64,000 bases of DNA from Closterium sp. NIES-65 (GCA_948144175.1 CANXME010002409.1:1679001-1743000), one strand, 5' to 3'. Counted from the stretch's first letter, positions 33,587 through 45,400 are shown. Numbers and translations are program-made. The notes: generated by a model from the sequence alone, not told the origin.

Positions 33587-33903
33587 TGCAATGAATCGAG
33601 GTAGCGAAGATTGCACTAGGTGTCTAACGAGTACAAAATGTGAGCGAAGGCATGAGCGAACATTTATACGCGAAACATGTAAACGGTAACGTGGTGCGTG
33701 CCAGCTAGCTAGTGCTATGCTGGCAGCGAGGTTCGGGCTAGTCCCGAAGCGTAGGCCGACACAGCCGGACCAGTTGTGTGAGTTTTGGTGAAATGGTGCG
33801 CGCGAAGTCGGCGAAGCCCCGTTAGCAGTAACAGGGGAACAACGGCTGTTGCTGTACGCGATGTTGTAGGGCGCGCTAAGGAATGTCGAGAAAATTCCTT
33901 ACA
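33587..33903 (-). repeat. 5' LTR of gypsy A
   Basis: 317 bp, matching 8187-8503 at about 91%. The 5 bp outside (TCTTT) do not match the 5 bp outside the other LTR (ACGGG). Confidence 0.92.
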
Positions 33904-34602
33904 TCTTTAAACTTACACCTCGGATTGGTTAGAGACAATATCTTATGAAATATAAGAATGTTAGAATATGATATAACTTTATAGGATTGTCTCAGGTTGA
34001 TAGCAGGTAGTGTAACAACGGAAGATTGTTAGTGAGTGTCGGGTACGAGCCCTGTCAGAAGGAGATTTGAATATCGACAGAAGCGACTGCAGTACCAGGG
34101 TACTTTATTAGACTAATATGATCTGATTGTCTGAAATCTCAGAGTGTTCCTGATTTTTCAGAGTTGTGTGATTTTGAAACATGGTGACTTCAGACTTGAA
34201 CTTTCCTGAATACTGAGACATCCAGAGTAGGACTATGCGGATAATGGGTCGTCAGACAGACTATACAGCGTGCGAACCCTGAAATGCGAATCTAGGTTTA
34301 GGGCGAAAGTTCGACTATGGTATACACCCTCTTTCTCACTACACTGAACTGTGCTGAACTGATGGAAAACCTAGTTACCTTCGATCTGTCTGATTGAACC
34401 ATACCTAGACTTAATCTAACCACCGTTAACCGTGCTTTTCCCATCTTGACTTCACTATAACCGATTTTACTATGGCGAGAAAGAGGGTGTATGTTGCCAT
34501 TGTACAGAAACCCCCACCCCCCTGTCACATGCAAAATCTGCAAATGTCAGATTTTGCCGCCCGTTTCCCCACGATATGCAGCCAAATTGCCGCGATTTAG
34601 CA
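33904..34602. other. AT-richer intergenic DNA
   Basis: About 700 bp of noticeably lower GC than the flanking elements, with no open frame of note and no repeat I could recognise. It may hold the promoter of the downstream hAT-like gene. Confidence 0.5.
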
Positions 34603-34605
34603 TTA

Positions 34606-34747
34606 GGGCGTATCCCTGGCTGGTGGCAGGGCCACTGTAGCTGGCAAGGTTGGTGGCAACTTTCCCAAAAACACAGGGGCCCGGAAAATGCGCATGCCCC
34701 CAACAGTGCCAGCTACAGTTGCCCTGCCACCACTCAGGGATACGCCC
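34606..34747. mobile_element. MITE-1 (Tourist/Harbinger-like)
   Basis: 142 bp with long imperfect terminal inverted repeats of about 45-50 bp (starting GGGCGTATCCCTG; the right end is its complement), flanked by a 3-bp TTA duplication (34603-34605 and 34748-34750). Long TIRs, small size, no coding capacity and a TTA target fit a PIF/Harbinger-type MITE. Confidence 0.85.
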
Positions 34748-34750
34748 TTA

Positions 34751-35065
34751 GTGTGGAACAATTGGCACAGGCATGCGGTGTCAGTGGGGGGAAAAACGGT
34801 GTGCAGGAGCAATCAAGTCCCTTCGCGCTGCGACTTGCACGGTATAGAAGTGGCAGGCAGTGCTCTACAGCAGTGATGGGTGATGGACATGGCGGTGCGA
34901 CACCACCGACGATTGCAATCAACCACCCATCCTGTTGTTCTCCAACAGTGCTGGGTGGGTTGGGGTCTTATTTTCCAAAGCTTCCTTCACAACCCCGCTC
35001 TGCTTTGCTCGGCAGACTTAACTCTCTGAGTGTCCAGCATTCTGTTCGACGCGTTACACTCAGCC
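34751..35065. other. Region upstream of the hAT-like gene
   Basis: About 315 bp with only short frames; presumed promoter, leader or intron of the plus-strand hAT-like gene. No motif was identified with confidence. Confidence 0.35.
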
Positions 35066-36517
35066 ATGGCAGACCAAGCCGTAGATGGCCACGATTCCGC
35101 TGATGCAGACGAGCCTCGCACGAAGGAGGCTAATCCTGCCGTGATTAGGTCCGGCCTTGACAGCCTACGGCCCGCGAGAATCGTCCTAGCATCTGTAAGC
35201 CAGTTAGAACCGGAGAAATTGCGTTCCCCACCGCCATCCACGCCGATTGCTGCACCTCCTGCAACTAACTGTAAGCTACCTCCCGCCGTAGCATCATTTA
35301 GCAAGGGCCCGTTGGTCTCACAGACCATGAAAACGGCCTCTACCGTTCGCTATTCAGTGCCTTGTACCACTACCAAGTCTACCGCAAAAAGACAACGGAC
35401 CTGGCTCCAAAGCAACTTGATTAGTGGCGGGAGATTAAATAAAACCTTCCTCACCTCCAACGACTACCGAATCTATCGCAAATGAGCCTGCCCCGATTAA
35501 GTTGACGGCCAGGGAGAAAGTAGAGCAGAAGTACCTGCAGCCAATCACAATGCAAAATGGCTGCCGCAGTTCTCTTGGCTGTAGCTTGTCCGAGCGAAGG
35601 ATGGGGACCCGACTCTTAAATGCGCCATTTGCCGGGCGTACGGCAAGGAAACAACCAAATACTCATCATCTAGTGACGGTGCGCGCGATCTGCAGACACA
35701 GACCATGCGCATCGACGAACATTGTACCGTCCACAAAGATGCAGTGGCCAGACAGATGGAGATTGCGGAGGCGCTTGAGGGCAAGCAAAAGCGCCTGGAT
35801 GATTTCCAGTCGAGGGACGTGGAGGGCCGCAGAGTGATTCGCCTCCTGCGGACCACCGAGTTCATATGCAAGGTGGATGCGCCCATCTACATGTTTGGGC
35901 GCCTCATGCGTTTTTTGTCTAAGCAGGACACGCCTGACATTCCAAGGCGGTCCTATGGCGTGTACCTTACTCGGTGAGTGTATGTTGGCTCACATTTGAG
36001 TAATACGCTATTGATGTAACTGTGCTTTGAAGATTTCATATCCTAACTGTCCTATCACTATCACTACTATTGTTATTACATGTATGGATTCCAAGAAATG
36101 GTGCTCTGTATCGCTTCTGTGCTGCAATCGTTGCAGATGCGACACATTCAGTCTACACCCTTCTTGGGCATCAGCTGCGACGAGAGCACGGATCGAACGA
36201 GAGGGAAGCACCTCAATCGTGTATCTTACGTTCCTTCGCTATCACCGCCCGGTCACTGAGTTCGTTGCTCACCTCCCGGTCGATAAGTGTGACGCCGCAT
36301 CACTTCTCTCTGTTATTGTAAGCCATTTGCAGACTGTGGGTATGGACATCCAGCGCATCTGCGCGATGAGCACCGACGGCGCCAGCGTGATGATTGGATG
36401 TGACACGGGCTTGGTGACACGTCTTCGAGAGCACATTCCTCACGTAGTGTCTTCCCACAGTATCACTCATAGGTGCGCAAGGGCCGTGTACATGTAAGGA
36501 GTAAAACACTAATGTAC

Positions 36518-37400
36518 TGTAACACGGGCTTATATGAAAACGCCCTTAAAAAACACAATAAAGAACCGGGCTTATAAAAGAATGCCCACAAAAGGGTCAA
36601 TATTAGGGTGCATTCCGCTGTGGACACATGTCCCAATCGATGTGTCCCAATCGAGTGTACCGCTCCAAACCGAACTAAACCAGAGACGCGAAAATTTCGA
36701 AACTGGGGTGCAATTTGGTGTAGTACGATGCAGTGCGGTAGAAACAATTGGGACACATCGATTGGGACATGTGTCCACAGCGGAATGCACCCTTAGGCTT
36801 ATAAAACGCCAAGAACACACACACATAACAGGGACTAGTCCTAATAGTAGCCTGAAGTCTTGGAGGCTTGGTAGGTGAAACCTTGGAAGAAAAAATGTAG
36901 TTTCACCAAGAAGATAGTAGATGCTTGGAGCACTTGTGAGGGAAAAGTCTTGGACTTAGAAGTAAAATCCCATTTCCATTTGGTTAATTGGAAGTTGGGA
37001 GTTGAGAATGAGCTTGGTGAGCTCAATCCCCCCCTAGACCTCCTTGGGGAGCTCCACTTCCTCCATGGCAACAAGGGCAAGGAGCTCCTTGGGGTGAGCT
37101 TGCTTAGGTGGCACAATGGTTGGATTAGCAACCAATGAGAGCAATAGAATTGTGATAAGAATGGTTATGTTACATGTTGTAACTTGTAACAACAATGTTC
37201 AATTGTCATTGGTTGGAATTCCAACTAATGTGGGGTTGGGTTGGATTCCAACCATGCTTGTCTTTTAGTGGGTGGTTGTCCACAATTGTGGACCAATCAC
37301 CACTCATCTCCTCCATCCTCTTCTTCCCGTAAGTCGATACCTTGCTTAGGTAGTGCTTTAGCTAGGAAACGCTCGTAGGGTAGGAGGGCGATGCGTTACA
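36518..37400 (-). repeat. 3' LTR of gypsy B (contains MITE-2)
   Basis: Starts TGTAACACGGG and ends GATGCGTTACA. It equals the 693-bp right LTR plus 190 bp (MITE-2 and its TTA duplication). Confidence 0.96.
36606..36792. mobile_element. MITE-2 (Tourist/Harbinger-like) in the gypsy B LTR
   Basis: 187 bp with perfect 46-bp terminal inverted repeats (starting GGGTGCATTCCGCTGTGGAC) and a TTA duplication (36603-36605 and 36793-36795). The other LTR has the intact empty site (CAATATTAGGC), which proves insertion and fixes both ends. It has no coding capacity. Confidence 0.97.
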
Positions 37401-38701
37401 CTCCTCCCCCTCCAGTTGGCAACGTCCCCGTTACCTTGGAGTGCTTCTTGGGGCGAGTGCTGCGAGCACGACGCACCACGTTACGGCCAGGGTCAACACC
37501 ATCCACTGGCTGCGGGGCTGCTCGGAGAGCCAAGTCTTCCATGTAAGCTTGAACTGCTGTTTCAGTCAAGTGTTCCTCTGGCTCCCAAGAATTGTGTTCA
37601 GGCCCATAGCCTTTCCACTTAATGAGGAACTCACGTTTTGTTTTACGGCCGCGTTGTCGATCACGGTGCATGAGCACACGTTCGACTTCATAATATAGTT
37701 CCTCACCCAGGACGATGGTTGGTGGTGGTTGGTATGTGCCTTCGGCAACATATTTGTTTAACAGAGACACGTGGAAGACGTTGTGAATCTGCAAGGTATC
37801 TGGTAGCTTAAGCTTATAAGCCACCTCCCCAACCCGCTTGATAACCTCGAATGGCCCAATCCAACGAGGAAACAGCTTTCGTGCCCCAGGTAGTTTGAGT
37901 CGAATGTTTTTCGTACTCAATAATACCTTGTCTCCTTCTTGAAAAGAGACGTCCCGGCGTTTCATGTCAGCATAAGACTTTTGGCGTTGTTGGGCAAGTT
38001 GCAACCAACGACGAGCAGACCTAAGCGCTTCTTGCTGCTTGCCAATAAAGTCCTTAGCGGCTGGAATTTTCAAGCCACTGACCCCATGCGTAGCAGGTGT
38101 TGTGGGGTGCCGACCGCAATTTAAGATGAAAGGTTTTTCGTGGGTGCTCTCATGCACCGAGTTGTTGACAGCAAACTCCACTACTGGCAACAGCTCATCC
38201 CAGTGATCTTGTGTTGGGCCAATAAACGAACGAAGCATTTGTTCAAGAGTGCGATTTGTGCGCTCGGTCTGCCCATCCGTTTGAGGATGGAAAGCAGACG
38301 ACATCTTCAGCTTCGTCCCCAGTATCCGAATGACCTCCTGCCAGAAACGGCTTGTGAAACGAGGGTCTCGGTCAGACACTAGCACACGGGGTAAACCATG
38401 TAAACGAAAGACATGTGCCACAAACAACTTGGCCGTATCTTCCGCTGATACGTCAGTGGTTGTAGGCACGAAGTGCACCATCTTGGTCAAACGATCTACG
38501 AAGACGAGGATCGCTGTATGACCATCTCGGGTTTTAGGGAGGTCAGTAATGAAATCCATTGACACACTCTCCCAGGGTTCATCAGGGATTGCAAGTGGTT
38601 GAAGCAAACCACCGGGTTTTTGTGTGCTCGGTTTATTACGTGCACACGTGTCGCAGCGTGTAACAAACTGCTGGACTTCACTGCCCAACCCTGGCCACCA
38701 G
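37396..38701 (-). pseudogene. Gypsy B integrase and chromodomain segment
   Basis: Reads WWPGLGSEVQQFVTRCDTC, then MDFITDLPKTRDGH, LVSDRDPRFTSRFW and GQTERTNR (integrase DDE core), WIGPFEVIKRVG (GPY/F module), HNVFHVSLLNKY, and a chromodomain (FLIKWKGYGPEHNSWEPEEHL). It is open across this segment; its stop TAA overlaps the first bases of the LTR. The upstream half lies right of gypsy C; removing C and one TATA copy joins ALSDV to YWWPG in frame. The chromodomain suggests chromatin-targeted insertion. Confidence 0.93.
37401..37414 (-). other. Polypurine tract of gypsy B
   Basis: The sense strand reads GGAGGGGGAGGAG directly before the 3' LTR. Confidence 0.8.
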
Positions 38702-38705
38702 TATA

Positions 38706-38909
38706 TGTCGGAAACTTGGTCTTTCTGTCTCTCCTCTTGCCTTGTCCTTCCCAGCTCAGTACCTTCTTCCTTCTACCCCTGTCTTTGTCTCGTGTCAGCC
38801 CCTCCCTCTTGTCCCTCTCTTCTCTGTGCCTCCTCTCCCCTTGTCTCACCCCATCAAGTTCCTCAACTCTCTCTTCATGCGTTGAGTGGCTACCCCTGCC
38901 TTTCCCTCT
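38706..38909 (-). repeat. 204-bp segment X, outer copy
   Basis: No differences seen from 39282-39485. It lies between the TATA target duplication and the 3' LTR of gypsy C, where nothing is expected. It begins TGTCGG, mimicking an LTR terminus (TG...). Confidence 0.95.
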
Positions 38910-38910
38910 A

Positions 38911-39279
38911 TGTAAGCACTTGGCTCGATGGCAACCCTCAGAGTCTCCCTAGCTCGGCTGACTGCAGGTGACTCTGAGTGGGCACTGGTACAAGGCTTGC
39001 TGGGATTGGCTCCTCCCTAGTAGGCTAACGAGAGTAGTAAGAAACTCTTAGCTGATAGAGGAAACATACAAGCAAGCAAATGAACCAGACCTGTGTTGCT
39101 TGCCTAAGTATGTGCACTGGGTTACCGTTGCCTGCAACGGTTGGTTTTGTTTCGTCAATTCTCTGATTTGGCGCTATTCGCCCCTGCCTACTTTGCTTCA
39201 AAGCTACTCACTACAATATCCTGTCATGCATTTATATTGCTAGGTCCTGCTTTCTATTCTTCCGATTAAATGTATGACA
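38911..39279 (-). repeat. 3' LTR of gypsy C
   Basis: 369 bp, TGTAAGCACT...TGTATGACA on the plus strand; matches 45767-46135 with about three differences. Confidence 0.96.
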
Positions 39280-39281
39280 GC

Positions 39282-39485
39282 TGTCGGAAACTTGGTCTTT
39301 CTGTCTCTCCTCTTGCCTTGTCCTTCCCAGCTCAGTACCTTCTTCCTTCTACCCCTGTCTTTGTCTCGTGTCAGCCCCTCCCTCTTGTCCCTCTCTTCTC
39401 TGTGCCTCCTCTCCCCTTGTCTCACCCCATCAAGTTCCTCAACTCTCTCTTCATGCGTTGAGTGGCTACCCCTGCCTTTCCCTCT
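39282..39485 (-). repeat. 204-bp segment X, inner copy (3' untranslated, purine-rich)
   Basis: Lies between the end of the polyprotein and the 3' LTR. The sense strand is strongly purine-rich, so it could contain the polypurine tract. Its junction with the LTR reads GACAGCTGTC on the plus strand, a 10-bp palindrome. Confidence 0.92.
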
Positions 39486-42400
39486 TACCCCCTCCTTGGC
39501 GCTAACCCTCGCTCTGGTAGGTATCGCCGATGGACCCCGTTTGTGAAAGGCTCTTCTCTGGTCTGCTCCGGCTGCGTAGGGCATGGGGTTACTCGCTGGG
39601 GCCTTGCCTTAGCTACATTCGTCTGATGATCCCTCTTCTCTTGCCCCTTGTCTCCCACTAGTACTACCACTCCCGACTCTTTGACCTCTTTCACTTTCCA
39701 CCTCTCAGTGCTGAGCCCTATATCCAGCATGTCTTGCCTGGCTTGTTTGACATATACTTCTTCCCCCACCCCCAACGGTGCCCCCTTCGCCCCTGCTTGC
39801 TCTTCTCTCCTTCTTTTGTAGCGTTGTGCGTCTCTGAGCTGGGCCACATGCAGGCTCTCTAAAGCTGCTGGCAGCATCTCCCGTAGGTACCTTGCCCTAA
39901 CCTCGGCCAGCCCCACCCAAGCGTCTTCCGAGCTCACTGAGACCACATCGGTCAGTACTCGTAGCGCGTCTATGGGCAAGATAGGCTCCCTTCCCAGCAG
40001 CAGGTAGTACGGTGAGAAGTCCTTTAGCGCTGCCTGCTTACTGAAGCGGTAGCCGGCGACTACCCACGGGAGTCTCAGGTCCCAGTCCTTCTTGAATTGC
40101 TCCCCGTAAGCTCTCAGTCCTCTCTTCACCGTCTGCACAAACCGCTCTGTGAGCCCGTCACTCTGGGGGTGATACCTGGAGGTCCGCCGATGGGTAATAC
40201 TGCTAGCCTTCAATAGCTTTTCGAATTCGCCCAAGAATTCTGAGCCCTGATCTGTTAATACCTCCCCACATGCTCCGAACCGCGTCAACACCTGTTCCTC
40301 AAATGCCTCTGCTATCCTGGCCGAGCTCTTACTCGGCAGCGCCTTCACCTCCACCCACTTACTGCCGTGTTCGATCATGATGAGTATGAACCGCTTCCCC
40401 CTTCGTCTGAGCGGCATTTCTCCGGCCATATCTAATGACCACCGAAATCCCAGGCCTCTGATGGGCAGCGAGTGCAGCTCTTCCCTCCCTCTCTCCATCT
40501 CGGCTTTGTTCCGGCTGCATAGTTCGCAAGAGCCCACCCACTCTTTAATGTCTCCTCTCATCCCAGCCCACCACCAGCCCGTCTCTATTAGCTGGCTTGT
40601 CCTCAGGCTGCCATAGTGCCCCAGCTGCCGGTGCACCCTCGCTATGATCTCTTCCCGTTCCTCTCGCCTCGGGACCAACTTCCATCCTTCCTTAGTGTTT
40701 TTCTGGAGCTGGTCCCGGAACCACCGGTAATGCAGGCCCCTGGCCCTGGCCCTTTCGCTTGCCGGTTCTGCCTCCGAGTTCTTTCCTTGGATCCACCCTA
40801 GCGTCTCTTCATCCTCCCAGACGTCTTCGGCTCCCTTTTGAGCCTTCCGTTTAGCTCCTTCCCCGTCGATTTCTCTCGCCAAAGCCACGAGGCACGCCTC
40901 TGGGCTCGCCGGTGGCGGGTTGCGGGATAGCCCGTCTACGTGTTGCAATGCTTTCCCTGCTCGGTGTCGAATGGTGAACTCATATTCCTGCAGCCGCATG
41001 GCCCATCGCGCGTTCCGGCCTGTCAAGGCCTGATTGGTCATCAGCCACGTCAGTGGCTGATGATCCGTGACTAACACGAATGGCCTCCCCTGTAAGTATA
41101 CCCGGAAGTGGGTGATAGCCCAGACCGCCGCGAGCCCTTCCCCTTCGTATGAGCTATAGTTGGCTTCGGCAGGGTTACAGCTTCGGCTCGCAAAAGCCAC
41201 CACCATCTCCTGTCCGTCCCTCTCCTGGCATAGGATTCCCCCCATGCCTGCGCTGCTCCAGTCAGTGTATAGTACGAACGGGTCTTCTTTACTGGGCAGT
41301 GTAAGGACGGTTCCCGTCTTCACTGCCTTAAGGAGGGCTTTGAATGCCCCCTGCTCCTCCTCTCCCCATTTCCACACCTGGTCCTCTCGCAGCAACCTGT
41401 TCAATACAGCGGCAGTACGGCTGAAGTTGGGCACGAATTTCCGGTAGTAGTTAAGGAAGCCCAGTACTGCCCTCAGCGTACTGCGGTCCTTAGGAGCGGG
41501 GACTCGGTCCAGGACCTCCACTTTCGCTTGCTGTATACTCAGCTGCCCCCCTTGTACTTTGAAGCCCAAATACTTCACTGTGCTGTTCCCGAAACTGCAT
41601 TTCTTAGGGTGGCAGGTCAGCCCTGCTGCTTGAATGGCATCCAGCGTATCGCCCACGTCCTTCACGTGCTGCTCTGCGGATGCACTGAACACCACTACGT
41701 CGTCGATGTAGCAGGCTGCCGCCGGCACGTGCCTCAGCACTGAATCCATCACCCGCTGGAATAATGCTGGCGCGTTCTTCATGCCAAAGGGCATGAACTT
41801 CCACTCATACAGCCCCTTGGGTCCGTGGAAGGCTGTTTTCCTCCGGTCCTCTTCCTTGATCGGTATTTGGTTAAACCCCTGTCGGAGATCCAGCGTGCTA
41901 AACACTAGTGCTCCTTGCAGCTGATCAAATATCTCTTCCGCCGATTGCATGGGGTACCGGTCCGCCACTGTCACTTTATTAAGTCCTCGGTAGTCCCCAC
42001 ACATTCTCCTGGCTGATACCTCTCCCGTGAGATCCTTCCTTGCTGCTACCACCGTCGCGGCTGCGTAATCACTGTCAGAAACCTGGATGAGCCCCGCTGC
42101 TAACAGCTCCGCGCACTTCTCCCGGCAGGTGTCCAAGTCGCCTGGACTCATCCTCCGTTTTCGTACGTATATGGGCATCTCGGTGTTCAGCTTCACCTGC
42201 ATTTGATGCGATGTACATTGCCCCAGTTCGGATAAGGTGTAGGCAAACGTCTTGCGGTGCTGCTTCAGTACCTCCTGTAATGCCTGCGCTGGCTCTGCCC
42301 CCATTCCGGAGCCTATGGGCCAGGCATCCTCGGGTCCCCTCTCCTGGCTTGTCTTTTCTGTCTCAGTCTCCCCGTCTGGTGGCCGTACTCCTTGGTCTGT

Positions 42401-45400
42401 AGCCGTACTCCCGGCTTCCACGGCCATGCAGGCCCATCCTTCCAGGATACGCGCTTCCTGTTGCTCTTCTATGGCTCTCAGCTGGCGTTTCCGTTCCTCT
42501 GTCTCCTCTTCCTCTCGGTACAGCTCACTGACTTCAATACCCCGTTGGAGCTCTTTCCTCTTTAGGTGCATGCGAATGGTTTCCACCAGCCACGCCATGA
42601 CGTTCAGGTCCATGGCTCTGCCCAGTGCCGCCCTCCGTTGTGGCTCAGTCACCCGAGGGTGGGCAGTAGCTCCCAGCAGGTGCCCCATGGCTAACTCCCG
42701 CTCTTCGGCCGTTGGTTGCTCCCACTGTTTCCCGATGACATCGTAGATCATTCCGGGCCCGGGCACGTCTCCCTCCATCACAAAGCCGTAGGCGTCTACG
42801 TAGGACACGAGTGTCGGCAGCGCCTGTCTCGGCTTCCCCGGCACATTACACTGGTACTGGGACGGGTGGTCTGGCACCGTGACGGGCGCTGGCAGTCGGT
42901 TGGGGCCCAGGATGTCACTAACCAGTCTCGGTTCCGGCCGCTGCATCTGAGCCAGGGAGTGGCGCAACAGGGCTTCTGAGATCCCATTCTGCCAGTATCT
43001 CCTGGGCCGGTGCGCCCTGGACCCCAGCTGCGCCGCGTCTACTGCTTGCCCCCTACCGACAGCGGCTTCTACTTCGGCGAATGCCCGGTGTACGGGCTCT
43101 CTGCGATCGTCAGCGAAGTCCACGTTCTCCCGGATGTAGAGCACTTCCCCTTGCTTCTCTTGAACCATCTCCAACACCCGCTTTAGGTCCCTGAAAGAGG
43201 CCCCCCGTATGTCAGCCATTCCCATTCCTGGTCCGGCCCGAGAATAGCCCTGGCATTCCCATCCTGCCACAATAATGTCAATCTGCCCCCACTGCTCCAG
43301 AGTTTCCTCCGTGATATCCCGGACATCGTCCACCCCTTCCTCATACTCTGCGGGTAGGGCAGACTCGGCTAGCTGCTCGGGATATTCGGCCAGCAGCTGC
43401 CTGGCGTGATGCTGCGCCATTCGGCGCACCACCGGATCTCTTTCCACGTGAATCCACTTCCTCACTCTACATCCAGCACGCAACACCGCCGCCAGTCCTG
43501 TGCCGATGCCACCGTACAGCTCCATGATGCACACTGCTCCTTCTAATGTCCAGAGCCTGGTTACTCTTTCTTTCAGCGAGGTCGGTTCTCGCCCCTGCCT
43601 CCTCCTCTCTATTCGCCGTTCGTACTCCTCCGCGTATCTCTCCCAGCTCCAGTCGTCCAGCACCGGTCCCAGATCAGCAGCCCGTGCTCCGTATGCCTCC
43701 CGAGGCTCGTGCTTCACGAATTTCACGGGCAACGTACCCACGGAACTGGCAGCGTCCGAGTAGTGCACGCGGTACAGCACTTTCTCTTGCCAGGTACAGA
43801 TGGTAGCGCCCACTCGGTAGAGCAAGTCCATGCCCACTAACGCGTCATAATCCTCCGACTCCGACACGCCACAGGTCACGCGGATACAGCATTCCTTGTC
43901 AGTGCCGGGACGTAGTACTATCTCGATGGGCCTTACTGTCCGTGGCATCCATTTCGGTTCTCCTCCCTCGGCGGTCATGAGCAGGATGCCCCTCGCCACG
44001 AGCCTCCCGGGCAAGTCGAGCTTCAGTTGTCTAGCTAGGCTTTTCCCGATCAGCACGTGATGAGCCCCGGTGTCGATGATCGCTTGCCCCACTGGCAACC
44101 CACCTACCGTCAGGCTCCCCTTTTCGGCTATCAGGACCGATGCCTGGCACACCAATCTCTCGTTAGGGTGGCGCCTCAGTTCGGAGGTACTGCTTCCCTC
44201 ATGCACGTTGCCCCGTGGCTCACGTACTCGGCTCGTACGGCTTTCAGACGACTGAGTTCCCCGAATCCGAAGGTCAAGGTCCTCCCTCTCCCTTGGGAAC
44301 GCCATAAAGCCGCTTGCTCGCAGATACTCGCCCTCAATTTCTTCCTCCCCTTTGATCTCCTCGTACGCCAGCATCGCTCTGGCTTTCTGCTCCACCTTCG
44401 GCTTTGCTTCCAGTCTCAGCTGTAACCGTTTGATCTCTGCCTGCAGCTCCTCTTTACTCGGGGTCTCTTCAGAGCGTCGCCGACTGTAGCAAGCTTCTTC
44501 CTTATGCCCCTTCCGCCCACAATTCCCACACACCGGCAGCTTCGGGCACTCTCGCTTCAGGTGGCCGGCTTCCCCACATTCGTGGCACCGTCGGGCGTCA
44601 GCCCGTGGTAGTCCCGTTAGAGGTGTCTCCGTCAGTGCCGCTGCTGCCCATGAGGACTTCGTTTTAGGACGTACCTCCCCATCCTCCAAATCTAGCATTC
44701 TCTGTGCGTGCTCCGTCCGTTTAGCCAAGCCGTAGACGTCCTTCAGGGTGACGTCTGCCCCTATGCCGTACACTGTGTTCCGCACCACATTCCGCAAATC
44801 GTCATCTAGGCCTCGGACGAACTTGCGCACCAGCAACCGTTCATCTCGGCTTTCCAGATCCTCTGCCAGCTCCCTCAGTCGACAGTAGTAGGCGAGCAGG
44901 GACTCATCCTTTCCTCGGCGAAACTCACGAAACTCTTCAACCCGCGCTTTGGTTTGCCCTAGAAATTCCTTTTTCAGCAGCTCGACAAACCGCTCGGTCG
45001 GGTTTCCGATCTCTCCACACGCTAGCTCCTCCAGCACTTCCTCCCGCGTCATGCGATAGAAGGTCTCGGCCTCTCCTGCTAGGGTTACTACCATACGCCG
45101 GAAGAATTCAGCCGGGTCCAGCCCGTCCCGTTCCCAGCAGTACTGCACGGTCTCCAACTGCATCAGATAGTTCTTCAGGGTGGGCCCAACGCCGGGAATG
45201 CCCGTAAACCTCTCGGCTACCTCCAGCTTCGGTAGGGATCCTGCCTGCCACCGCTTGTCTGTAGACCGATCTGGTGCGGCGGCGGTTGACGGAGGCTCCG
45301 CCATTCGACTCGCAATAATCTCTCGCTGCGTCGGCGACTGGAACTCTCCCTCGGTCTGGCGTCGCAGCCAGGTCGCCTGTACCGGCATTTGGTCGGCTTC

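Larger units (their letters stand above)
8187..33903 (-). mobile_element. Ty3/gypsy element A, split by three copia insertions
   Basis: Two 317-bp direct repeats (8187-8503 and 33587-33903) bound a minus-strand chromovirus-type element. Internal pieces in sense order: 33586-33397 (leader), 26233-25882 (protease), 18478-15912 (RT, RNase H, integrase) and 8944-8556 (integrase end and chromodomain-like region). The gaps between pieces are copia-3, copia-2 and copia-1. Rejoining each pair of pieces at the copia target duplication restores an uninterrupted local frame, which shows that these are fragments of one element. The LTRs differ at roughly 28 of 317 positions, so it is old. Gag is missing: only about 190 bp separate the 5' LTR from protease. 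No target-site duplication is visible outside the LTRs. Confidence 0.93.

Noticed and set aside
8181..33910. TTAC as a target duplication of gypsy A
   Set aside because: TTAC on the right side belongs to the LTR end itself (TTCCTTACA is present in both LTRs), so the match is by chance.
38706..39279. A single 574-bp LTR (segment X plus LTR) for gypsy C
   Set aside because: The right LTR lacks X: it starts at TGTAAGCAC (45767), preceded by the start of gag, so X is not part of the repeat pair.
39240..39584. Arg/Glu-rich minus-strand frame overlapping the end of the gypsy C polyprotein
   Set aside because: It arises from the purine-rich segment X in another frame; no domain, and the polyprotein ends at 39485.
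43000..43530. Bacterial contamination explaining the methyltransferase
   Set aside because: It is fused in one frame with gag, RT and integrase, between LTRs with target duplications inside another retrotransposon.
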